From assembly GCA_051004015.1 (NCBI GenBank), contig JBPCKT010000106.1, positions 1-22,640 of the forward strand: a stretch of DNA of 22,640 bases, read 5' to 3'. This DNA is from SXOA01 sp051004015 (lineage in GTDB: Bacteria > Planctomycetota > Planctomycetia > Pirellulales > Pirellulaceae). Position numbers and translations under genes: made by a program. The notes under the pieces are model-generated. The model worked only from the letters and a program-made list of their open reading frames with translations, was not told the DNA's origin and made no database searches. This document shows, one piece after another, positions 1 through 6,510 of the stretch (within the stretch, counting starts at the first letter, position 1; each line of letters opens with the position of its first letter).

Positions 1-122
1 AGAGCAGCAACACCCGCAAGACCGGCCGCGACCACTGGCCCCACGCCTTCACCGCCCTCCTCGCCGGCGGCGGCGTCCGCGGCGGCCAGGTCTACGGCAG
101 CACCAACGAAAACGGCGGCTAC
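1..122. repeat. terminal direct repeat, left copy (122 bp)
   Basis: Bases 1-122 are identical to 22519-22640. The repeat lies wholly inside the conserved GRDHWP...GGGVRGGQVYG part of a DUF1501 gene. Its length is of the order of an assembly k-mer, so contig circularity or collapse of a multicopy DUF1501 sequence are both possible. Confidence 0.95.
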
Positions 123-269
123 GTCAAAGAAAAGCCGGTCTCCCCCGCGGACCTCTCCGCCACCATCCTCCACCACCTCGGCATCGACCCGCAGCAAACC
201 TGGGGAGACGAGTTCCAAAACCTGCCGCGGAAATTGAGCGAAGGGAAAGTGGTGCGGGATTTGGCGTAG
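1..269 (+). CDS. DUF1501 family protein, C-terminal fragment (5' end outside window)
   Basis: The frame is open from base 3 to the TAG at 267-269 and encodes 88 residues. It matches the end of DUF1501 proteins: GRDHWP, then ALLAGGGVRGGQVYG, then a PVSPADLSATILHHLGID segment and a final VVRDLA. The two complete DUF1501 proteins in this window (6511-7935 and 15911-17317) end in the same way, with GRDHNPQGY or GRNHWPVVM followed by LAGGG and a closing REILA or IKELV. DUF1501 is an alkaline-phosphatase/sulfatase-like family, usually exported and very abundant in Planctomycetota, often paired with PSCyt/PSD1 proteins. The substrate is unknown. The N-terminal four fifths of the gene, including any leader, lie outside the window. 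The first 122 bases recur at the right end of the window, so what lies upstream of this fragment is uncertain. Confidence 0.85.
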   Translation, partial: SSNTRKTGRDHWPHAFTALLAGGGVRGGQVYGSTNENGGYVKEKPVSPADLSATILHHLGIDPQQTWGDEFQNLPRKLSEGKVVRDLA

Positions 270-280
270 ATACGACCGCC

Positions 281-433
281 ACGTCAAAACGCCGCTGGTA
301 TGAGTTCAGCCTGCGGACACTGGCGATCACAGTGACCATCATTGCGGTGGGCGGAGGAACTGGAGTTGCCTGGTGGGAACATGAGAGTTCCAGTGTGAAT
401 ACCGGGAATCGCCGTTCGTGCCTGCTGCTTTGA
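281..433 (+). pseudogene. membrane-anchor remnant of a planctomycete small membrane protein
   Basis: Between the DUF1501 stop and pheS (270-610) there is no intact gene. One frame, 281-433, reads KRRWYEFSLRTLAITVTIIA and continues to VGGGTGVAWW before a TGA at 431-433. An arginine pair, an aromatic residue, F-S-L-R-T-L and a hydrophobic helix is a pattern I recognise from the N-termini of many planctomycete membrane proteins. Here there is no ATG, GTG or TTG just before it in frame and it stops soon after the helix, so I read it as a decayed or truncated gene. I see nothing convincing in 434-610. A reverse-strand frame at 339-587 has no recognisable domain. Confidence 0.4.
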
Positions 434-610
434 TAGCCTCACCAAAACTGCGACCCTGGGATATCGGGCACATCTGGTGCGAATTCAGCCGGTCGACGTG
501 TCGCTGCCTCGATTGGTCAGCCACATGCATGGCAAAATCAATGCCTGTTGGAAATCCGCCTCGTTGCTTATATTGTTGAATTCTCAATTCCTGTCTCCAA
601 TTGCGTAATC

Positions 611-1630
611 ATGGCCTTACAGGACTTCATTTCCACTCTCGACACGCTTCAGTCAGATGCGATCCAGGCCTTCGACCGCGCCCAGGATGCCGATGCTCTG
701 GAGGCAGCGCGAATTGAGTTTTTGGGAGCGAAGAGCGGGGGGGTGAAGGAGGCTCAAAAGGGGCTGGGGTCGGTGGCCAAGGAGGATAGGCCGGCGGCGG
801 GGAAGCAATTTAATGAAGTAAAGGTGGCTGTAGAGGCCGCTTTTGAGGCGGCTCAGGCTCGCGTTTCAGCGTCCCCCGCGAAGAAAGCCGGTGAGCCGCT
901 GTTTGACCCGACGTTGCCAGGAAAAAAGTTCCGCATCGGCAAGCTGCATCCGGTTTCGCAGACGATTGAAGAGCTCAAAGACATCATGGGTCGGCTGGGG
1001 TTCACGGTGGCGGATGGGCCGGAGATTGAGGACGAGTATCATAATTTCGAGGCCCTTAACATCCCGCTGGAGCATCCGGCCCGGTCGGCGAGCGACAATT
1101 TCTACCTGGCGGTCGCCGGCAAAACGACCGGCCAGCCGCTGCTCCTTCGCAGCCAGACCAGCACGGTGCAAATCCGCGTGATGGAGAAAACCAGGCCGCC
1201 GGTGCGGGTCATCTCGCTCGGCCGCGTCTATCGCCCGGACGAGGCGGACATGACGCATTACCCGATGTTCCACCAGATGGAAGGACTGATGATCGACCGG
1301 CAGGTGACGATGGCCCACCTGAAAAGCGTGCTCCGGATGTTCGCGACCAGCTATCTCGGCCAGGATGTGCATATCCGTTTCCGCCCCTCGTTCTTCCCCT
1401 TCACGGAACCGAGCGTGGAAGCCGACATGCGGTGGGGGGACCGCTGGATGGAATTCGGCGGGGCCGGCATGGTCGACCCCAACGTTCTCGCGGCCGTCGG
1501 CTACGACCCCGAGGAATTCAGCGGCTTCGCCTTCGGCCTCGGCGTCGAGCGGCTCTGCATGAGGCGGCACGAGCTGAAGGACATCCGGGATTTGTATACG
1601 AATGATGTCAGGTTTTTGCAGCAGTTTTGA
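611..1630 (+). CDS. pheS: phenylalanine--tRNA ligase alpha subunit
   Basis: A 339-residue cytoplasmic protein: the catalytic subunit of the (alpha-beta)2 enzyme that charges tRNA-Phe. The N-terminal ~90 residues are the charged helical arm (MALQDFISTLDTL onward) that contacts tRNA. The class II core follows, with LHPVSQTIEELKDIMGRLGF, the motif 2 region (RVISLGRVYRPDEADMTHYP then MFHQMEGLMID), FFPFTEPSVEADM, and motif 3 (GFAFGLGVERL). The common GCGMVHPNVL segment reads GAGMVDPNVL here. I chose ATG 611 because the conserved N-terminus starts there; a TTG at 548 would add 21 residues that do not look like PheS. No Shine-Dalgarno sequence precedes 611. TTGGAA (548-553) and TATATT (569-574) form a weak promoter candidate with a 15-bp spacer. 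pheT follows on the same strand. Confidence 0.97.
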   Translation: MALQDFISTLDTLQSDAIQAFDRAQDADALEAARIEFLGAKSGGVKEAQKGLGSVAKEDRPAAGKQFNEVKVAVEAAFEAAQARVSASPAKKAGEPLFDPTLPGKKFRIGKLHPVSQTIEELKDIMGRLGFTVADGPEIEDEYHNFEALNIPLEHPARSASDNFYLAVAGKTTGQPLLLRSQTSTVQIRVMEKTRPPVRVISLGRVYRPDEADMTHYPMFHQMEGLMIDRQVTMAHLKSVLRMFATSYLGQDVHIRFRPSFFPFTEPSVEADMRWGDRWMEFGGAGMVDPNVLAAVGYDPEEFSGFAFGLGVERLCMRRHELKDIRDLYTNDVRFLQQF

Positions 1631-1633
1631 GGA

Positions 1634-1783
1634 GGGGGCTGGGGACTGGGGGCTAGGGGCTGGGGAAAAGCGAACGCATGTTCCGAATTTCTTACTCATT
1701 CTCAATTTCTTACTCTTAATCCTACTCTTAATCTTAATCCTCTTCCCTTCTTCCCAGTCCCTAGCCCCCAACCCCCAGCCCCC
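1634..1783. repeat. inverted-repeat element with G-quadruplex-type arms between pheS and pheT
   Basis: A G-rich arm at 1634-1670 and a C-rich arm at 1747-1783 are imperfect inverted repeats; I count 32 matches in 37 aligned positions. The left arm has five runs of 4-5 G separated by CT, ACT, CTA and CT, a textbook G-quadruplex pattern on the mRNA-sense strand. The right arm gives the same kind of pattern on the opposite strand. The 76-bp centre is pyrimidine-rich and internally repeated: AATTTCTTACTC at 1686 and 1704, TACTCTTAATC at 1711 and 1723. The element starts 4 nt after the pheS stop and ends 3 nt before the pheT ATG, so it makes up almost the entire leader of pheT. The layout is MITE-like but no transposase is visible. 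Confidence 0.8.
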
Positions 1784-1786
1784 GCA

Positions 1787-3814
1787 ATGCTCGTCTCCTG
1801 GAACTGGCTGAAAGAATACGTCGATCTCGCCGGCCTCAAGCCCGAGGAAGCGGCCAATCGCTTGATGCTGGCCGGCCTCAACCTCGAGTCCATCGCGGCT
1901 GCCGGCAGCGACGTTTGCATCGACCTGGAAATCACCAGCAACCGGCCTGACTGCCTGGGACACATCGGCGTGGCGCGGGAAATCGCCGTTCTGCACGACA
2001 AGCAGCTCAAGCTGCCCCCCGCTCTTCCCCAGCCCCCAGCCCCCAGTCCCCAGCCCCCCTTCCCCGTCCGCATCGACTCCCCCGACCTCTGCCCCCGCTA
2101 CACCGCCCGCGTCATCCGCGGAATCAAGGTGAAGAGCAGCCCTGCCTGGATGGTGCAGCGGCTGGCGGCGATTGGGCAGCCGGCGATTAACAACATTGTG
2201 GACATCACGAACTACGTCCTGATGGAATGCGGGCAGCCTTTGCACGCGTTTGACCTGGCGAAGCTGCTGGGCAAGGAAATCATCGTCCGGCGGGCGAAGA
2301 AGAACGAGCCGTTCGTGGCGATTGACCACAAGACCTACGCCCTCGACGAGAACATGTGCGTGATTGCTGACGCTCAGCGGCCGGTGGCGCTCGGCGGCGT
2401 GATGGGGGGAGCGGAGACGGAGATTACGCCGGCGACGGTGGACGTGCTGATTGAGTCGGCCCAGTTTGCCCCCCTTTCGATTCGCACCACCTCGCGGGCG
2501 CTGCGGCTCTCCAGCGATTCTTCCTACCGCTTCGAGCGCGGCACCGATCCCGAAGGAGTCGATTGGGCCAGCCGTCGCTGTTGCCAGCTCATTTTGGAAC
2601 TTGCAGGCGGGTCGCTGGTTGAAGGCGTAACCGATGTCGGCCAGAAGCCGGTGCCGCGGGAGCCGGTGGTGCTGCGGCTGGCGCAGGTGGAGCGGATTCT
2701 GGGAATCAAGATTCCCGCCGAAAAAGTGCGGCAGATTCTGACTGCTCTCGGCTGCCGGGAGACAGCAGCGGACGCGACGAAAATCACGACCGTCCCGCCG
2801 AGCTGGCGGCGAGACCTGACCCGCGAAATCGACCTGATTGAAGAAGCGGCCCGCATCCATGGCTACGACGCGATTCCCGAAGATGCCGCGGTACCGATGG
2901 CCGCTTCGCACCGCACCGACGCCGACCGGGTGCTCTCTCGTGCCCGCCAGGTGCTGACCGCCGCCGGCTTCAACGAAGCAATGACACGTAGCGTCGTTAG
3001 CGAAGAATGGTCCGCCGCGTTCAGCCCCTGGACTGATTCCCAGCCACTCGTCGCCAACACGCCGATGGTCAAGGGAGAAGACCAGATTCGCCGCAGCCTG
3101 GTCCCCAGCCTGCTCGGTGCTCGCCGATACAACGAATCAGTCGGCAATGCGACGGCGGAACTGTTTGAAATCGCCCGCATCTATCTGCCACAGGCGTCGG
3201 GACTGCCGCACGAGCAATGGATGCTTACTGCCGTCAGTGGGGAAGGGTTTTTGCACATCAAAGGCGCTGTCGAGACGTTGCTGAGCGCCCTCAATCCTGT
3301 CCTCAAACTTGAAGTGCGGGATTATCAGCCAGCTAACGCTGGCCGCTCGCCAGGAATTGAAATCTCCGAATTGCAAGTCACCGGAAAGCGCCTCGGATTC
3401 TTGGGAACGGTTTCCACAACTGGACTCAAGCAATTCGGCCTCCGCAAGGAAACCGCCATCCTGGAAATCGACCTCGGCTCCCTGGTGAGCCAGGCAGTGC
3501 TGATTCCCAAGTTCGCCCCCGTCAGCGCCTTCCCCACCATCAGCCGCGATTTGAACCTGATCGTCGATGAGCCGCTCCGCTGGTCGGAACTGGAAACGGT
3601 CGTGCGGGCCAGCGCGGGTGAATTTCTCGACGCTGCCGAGTATCTCGACACCTACCGCGACACGGCCAAAGACGGCCCCGGCAAAAAACGGCTCCTCTTC
3701 TCCCTCACCCTCCGCGCCCAAAGCCGCACCTTGACCAGCGAAGAAGCGGACCAGACCCGCGACGCGGTGGTTGCCGCATGCGCGGCGAAATTTGGCGCGA
3801 AGCTGCTGGGTTAA
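1787..3814 (+). CDS. pheT: phenylalanine--tRNA ligase beta subunit, short form
   Basis: A 675-residue beta subunit of cytoplasmic phenylalanyl-tRNA synthetase, partner of the upstream pheS. The N-terminus (SWNWLKEYVDL, then NRLMLAGLNLESI) passes at about residue 43 straight into CIDLEITSNRPDCLGHIGVA. In the ~800-residue form, an OB-fold tRNA-binding (EMAP-type) domain of roughly 100 residues lies at this point, so it is absent here. The B3/4 editing region (INNIVDITNYVL, GQPLHAFD, ALGGVMGGAETEI) is at about 140-245. The B5 domain and catalytic-like core follow, then the C-terminal ferredoxin-fold anticodon-binding domain (FPTISRDLNLIVDE to the end). Residues 77-93 form a proline-rich linker encoded by a C-rich repeat tract. 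The ATG is preceded by GCCCCCGCA with no Shine-Dalgarno sequence; the leader is the inverted-repeat element. The 3' neighbour is convergent, 33 nt away. Confidence 0.96.
   Translation: MLVSWNWLKEYVDLAGLKPEEAANRLMLAGLNLESIAAAGSDVCIDLEITSNRPDCLGHIGVAREIAVLHDKQLKLPPALPQPPAPSPQPPFPVRIDSPDLCPRYTARVIRGIKVKSSPAWMVQRLAAIGQPAINNIVDITNYVLMECGQPLHAFDLAKLLGKEIIVRRAKKNEPFVAIDHKTYALDENMCVIADAQRPVALGGVMGGAETEITPATVDVLIESAQFAPLSIRTTSRALRLSSDSSYRFERGTDPEGVDWASRRCCQLILELAGGSLVEGVTDVGQKPVPREPVVLRLAQVERILGIKIPAEKVRQILTALGCRETAADATKITTVPPSWRRDLTREIDLIEEAARIHGYDAIPEDAAVPMAASHRTDADRVLSRARQVLTAAGFNEAMTRSVVSEEWSAAFSPWTDSQPLVANTPMVKGEDQIRRSLVPSLLGARRYNESVGNATAELFEIARIYLPQASGLPHEQWMLTAVSGEGFLHIKGAVETLLSALNPVLKLEVRDYQPANAGRSPGIEISELQVTGKRLGFLGTVSTTGLKQFGLRKETAILEIDLGSLVSQAVLIPKFAPVSAFPTISRDLNLIVDEPLRWSELETVVRASAGEFLDAAEYLDTYRDTAKDGPGKKRLLFSLTLRAQSRTLTSEEADQTRDAVVAACAAKFGAKLLG
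2024..2065. repeat. C-rich repeat tract inside pheT, encoding a Pro-rich linker
   Basis: Six runs of C separated mostly by AG or AGT resemble the C-rich arm of the pheS-pheT intergenic element, in the same orientation. The tract is read in frame as LPQPPAPSPQPPFP (residues 80-93). It lies between the N-terminal module and the RIDSPDLCPRY start of the next domain, a surface linker position. The complementary strand has G-quadruplex potential. Simple slippage of a C-rich linker is an alternative origin. Confidence 0.7.
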
Positions 3815-3847
3815 CGAGAAAAAGCAAGGTCTCGCGGCATATCACCG

Positions 3848-4651
3848 TCAATTGTCTGACAAGTAATAAATGAGCCGCTCGCCGAACCAAATGATAGTTA
3901 TTATCGCGGGCCAAGTCATCACGAGGACGACGGCGACTCGGTGCAACCAGTCGCGGTGCCGGCCGGCGTTCCTATCTCTGATAGCGGCGACGACGAACGT
4001 CACGAAGGCGACAACTTCCAGAATTGAACCGACGCAAAGAACGATCAAGATGAGGGCAAAAATAATCGTGAATGGCTCGAACGCCTCCTCAATCGCGAGC
4101 GAGAACCCGAAGTAGAGGATGGTCTGGACTATGCCGGCAAGTCCGAGCGCGCCAGCGGAGATGATTTTGAGAACGAAGTAGACCGACCAGGGTCGCTCAA
4201 AGGAGCCGATCCTCCAGCCGAACGCCAGCGCGACCCCCGCTGCGCCATGGAGAATCAAATAGTACGATCCGTTCAGACTGACCATCGACGAGACTTCATC
4301 GTCCCACACGAGCCAGATGCGCATTCCGGCGTTGCAAAGCAGTTCGCCTATTCCGATTGTTCCCCAGGCAATCAGAATCCAGTGCCCCGGCTCCAACCGG
4401 CGCCGGCCAGAGTTGGAAAGTAAGAACGGGAGCAGAAAAACCATTCCGGTCAATGCCGCCCCCTCAGTCATCGCGATGAGGCCATACAGTGAGAGCGAGA
4501 CAATCCGCGAAGCCTGCTCAGTCGGGGGCAATTGAAGAGAGTTGTCGGAAACGGACGCCAAAAACAGAGCAGTAAAGGTCGTCCAAACCAGCAGGTGCAG
4601 AATGCTCAAGGGGCGAATGGCAAGGGCTGGTGAATCGGCATTCGCGGTCAT
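3848..4651 (-). CDS. hypothetical seven-helix membrane protein
   Basis: A 267-residue protein that I do not recognise. It has about seven hydrophobic segments, at roughly 14-34, 52-78, 90-112, 127-147, 157-181, 194-223 and 237-261. A short charged loop (SNSGRRRLEPGH) follows segment 2 and another (RDRNAGRHRDW) precedes the last helix. There is no signal peptide and no catalytic motif; isolated acidic residues within or beside helices (EG, GIGE, ILEV) are the only polar features. The ATG at 4651 is preceded by AGGGAACGAA, a plausible ribosome-binding site. It is the last gene of the minus-strand series, 54 nt downstream of the PQQ-propeller gene, and converges on pheT. An enzyme, transporter or assembly factor cannot be distinguished from the sequence. 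Confidence 0.7.
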   Translation of the reverse strand: MTANADSPALAIRPLSILHLLVWTTFTALFLASVSDNSLQLPPTEQASRIVSLSLYGLIAMTEGAALTGMVFLLPFLLSNSGRRRLEPGHWILIAWGTIGIGELLCNAGMRIWLVWDDEVSSMVSLNGSYYLILHGAAGVALAFGWRIGSFERPWSVYFVLKIISAGALGLAGIVQTILYFGFSLAIEEAFEPFTIIFALILIVLCVGSILEVVAFVTFVVAAIRDRNAGRHRDWLHRVAVVLVMTWPAIITIIWFGERLIYYLSDN

Positions 4652-4705
4652 TTCGTTCCCTGAGCAAATAACGACTGCGGGCCGGCATCGATTGCTAGAG
4701 CCGCG

Positions 4706-5989
4706 TTACTTCTTCCCGCCAATCGAGTACAAATGCGAAAACGTCCGCACGTACATCTTGCCCCCTGCGATGGCGGGGACGGTGCGGCTGTCCTCCTTCA
4801 GGTCGTACATGCCCAGCCGCTGGAACTTTTCGCTGGCGGAGAGGCAGTAGACCTTGCCGTCGTCTTCCACGCAAAACAGCTTGTCGCCGACGCGGACCGG
4901 CGAGCCATAGCATTTGCTGCCCACCTTTTGGGTCCAGACGGATTCGCCGCTCTCCGACTTGATGCAGCTCACCACGCCGGCATCAGACCAGAGGAAGAGG
5001 AGATTTCCCCTCACTACGGGCGTGGGAACGTAGGGAGCCGCTGTGCGGATTTCGTAAATCACCTCGGGCTTGGGACCGGGCTTGAGGGCTACGGCCGTAT
5101 TGCCGCTGCCCCCCCCTTGGCCCGTGGTGGCGATGACGAGGCCCGCGACCAGCACCGGCGAGCTGACCGTGCGGAGCTTGAAGACCTGCTCGGACCAGTT
5201 TTCCTTGCCGGTCTTGGGGTCGAGGCTGAAAATGCCTTCCGCCGTGCTGCAGCAAATCAGCTCAGACTTGTCTTCCGCGTTTTTGTAAATGCAGGGAACG
5301 GAGAAAGAAGCCGTGTCGATTTTTCGGGGGGTCTTCCAGCGGATGTTTCCCGTTTCCTTGTCCACCGCGACGACGTAACTATCCTTGGGGCGGGGCGAAT
5401 CGGCTTTCTTTTCCGGCGGCTCCTGCGAGCCGGTGATGACCACCAGGTCGTCGATGAGCATCGGCGACGTGCCAAAGCCGTGCATGCTCATCCAGGGACC
5501 GAAATCGGTGGTCCAAAGGTCATTGCCGGAGTGGTCCATGGCCATCAGCAGCGTGTGCTCGGGGTCCGACCAGGCGAAGTAAATCCGCTTCTCATCGACC
5601 GCTGGCGTGCAGGAGGCAAAGCTGCTGAGCGAATGCAGTTTATGCCACACTCCCTGGAACTCCCGCTTCCAGATGATCTGGCCGTCGTTGGCGTTGATGC
5701 AGAGCACATACCGCGTCGGGGGATTCGGTTCCTTGACCGGCTCCGCGCTGAGCAGGAAAATCTTGTCCCCCCAAACGACCGGCGAGGAATGTCCGATGCC
5801 CGGCAGGCTGGTCTTCCAGTTGATGTCCTTCTCGGTCCACTGGGCCGGAATCGTCGTCGCCTCGCTCTCGCCACTGCCATTGGGGCCGCGGAAGCGTGTC
5901 CATTCCTGGGCGGGGGCCGTGTGGCACAGGGAAATCAGCAATGCGGCCAGGGACATTGACGAAACGAGACGCATGACGGTCTTCCTCAT
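4706..5989 (-). CDS. secreted PQQ-like beta-propeller repeat protein
   Basis: A 427-residue protein with a signal peptide (MRKTVMRLVSSMSLAALLIS up to about APAQ|EW). The mature start EWTRFRGPNGSG is typical of planctomycete PQQ_2/BamB-like propellers. Blades follow, with repeated units of the type SPVVWGDKIFLLSA, CINANDGQIIWKRE, VVAVDKETGNIRWKT, FSLDPKTGKENWSE, CIKSESGESVWTQ and GDKLFCVEDDGKVYCLSA, about seven in all. It should fold as an eight- or seven-bladed propeller outside the cytoplasm. Whether it binds PQQ is not shown; many relatives have no known cofactor. Two starts are possible: ATG 5989 has no Shine-Dalgarno sequence, while ATG 5974 (MRLVSS) has AGGA 8 nt upstream and still leaves a full signal peptide. 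It lies 81 nt downstream of ybeY on the same strand. Confidence 0.88.
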   Translation of the reverse strand: MRKTVMRLVSSMSLAALLISLCHTAPAQEWTRFRGPNGSGESEATTIPAQWTEKDINWKTSLPGIGHSSPVVWGDKIFLLSAEPVKEPNPPTRYVLCINANDGQIIWKREFQGVWHKLHSLSSFASCTPAVDEKRIYFAWSDPEHTLLMAMDHSGNDLWTTDFGPWMSMHGFGTSPMLIDDLVVITGSQEPPEKKADSPRPKDSYVVAVDKETGNIRWKTPRKIDTASFSVPCIYKNAEDKSELICCSTAEGIFSLDPKTGKENWSEQVFKLRTVSSPVLVAGLVIATTGQGGGSGNTAVALKPGPKPEVIYEIRTAAPYVPTPVVRGNLLFLWSDAGVVSCIKSESGESVWTQKVGSKCYGSPVRVGDKLFCVEDDGKVYCLSASEKFQRLGMYDLKEDSRTVPAIAGGKMYVRTFSHLYSIGGKK

Positions 5990-6070
5990 GGGCGGGAGCG
6001 GGAGAGGCGGGCGGGTGAATTCAATGCTCCGATATTAGCCGACGGGCGGCGGAATCGCAATCTTGCGGCA

Positions 6071-6508
6071 TCACTCGCTGTAGATAGGGGTCAATCCGAA
6101 TAGACCCAGATAGTGCCGTTCCGCCCCTCGCATTTTCTGCTTGCGGGCCGGTTCCAGGTCGTCGTGCCCCGCCAGATGCAACGAGCCGTGAATGACGTAA
6201 AGCAGGATTTCATCGGCTGCCGTCCATTTGTAAAGCTCCGCTTCCCGCGCGGCGTAGTCGCTGCTGACGATGATTTCGCCGTCCAATCGGCCGTCTTCCT
6301 CGTCAAGCACAAAGCTGAGGACGTCGGTGGGATAGTCGTGGTCGAGGTACTTGCGGTTGAGGGCGAGCATCTCGGCGTCGTCGACGATCGCGATGCTGAT
6401 TTCGCCAGTGTTGTAGCCGGCATCTTGCAGCACCGCGCGCACCCCCTTCTTCAGCCGGGCTTCATCCAGCGGAAAATCATGCTCGTTAGAGATGTCGATG
6501 CGGAGCAT
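6071..6508 (-). CDS. ybeY: endoribonuclease YbeY (rRNA maturation factor)
   Basis: A 145-residue cytoplasmic protein, the usual length for YbeY, a metal-dependent RNase involved in 16S rRNA 3' processing and 70S quality control. Family signatures are LNRKYLDHDYPTDVLSF (residues 50-66), DGEIIVSSDYA (76-86) and the metal motif HGSLHLAGHDD (107-117). The canonical motif is H-x3-H-x5-H. Here H107 and H111 are kept, but position 117 is Asp and an extra His sits at 115. The Arg that follows the Tyr in E. coli (YRGKD) is Leu here (YLDHD). The start is ATG 6508, two bases after the stop of the DUF1501 gene (TAG-tc-ATG), so translation is probably coupled. The reading frame continues upstream but only as a shadow of DUF1501. 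Confidence 0.93.
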   Translation of the reverse strand: MLRIDISNEHDFPLDEARLKKGVRAVLQDAGYNTGEISIAIVDDAEMLALNRKYLDHDYPTDVLSFVLDEEDGRLDGEIIVSSDYAAREAELYKWTAADEILLYVIHGSLHLAGHDDLEPARKQKMRGAERHYLGLFGLTPIYSE

Positions 6509-6510
6509 GA

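Noticed and set aside
339..587. An 82-codon minus-strand frame in the DUF1501-pheS gap
   Set aside because: No recognisable domain and no clear ribosome-binding site; it overlaps the plus-strand membrane-anchor remnant. Not supported as a gene.
866..2911. A 681-codon open frame on the minus strand across pheS, the intergenic element and pheT
   Set aside because: It is the antisense of two clear synthetase genes, is rich in His/Arg/Gln from GC-biased complementary codons, and has no domain. Its length follows from codon bias.
3815..3834. CGAGA...TCTCG hairpin between convergent pheT and the membrane-protein gene as a terminator
   Set aside because: Only a 5-bp stem with a 10-nt loop and no U-run; too weak to call.
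4733..5959. A 408-codon plus-strand frame opposite the PQQ-propeller gene
   Set aside because: Same kind of antisense shadow: composition is Ala/Arg/His-rich with no motif, while the minus strand has a signal peptide and propeller repeats.
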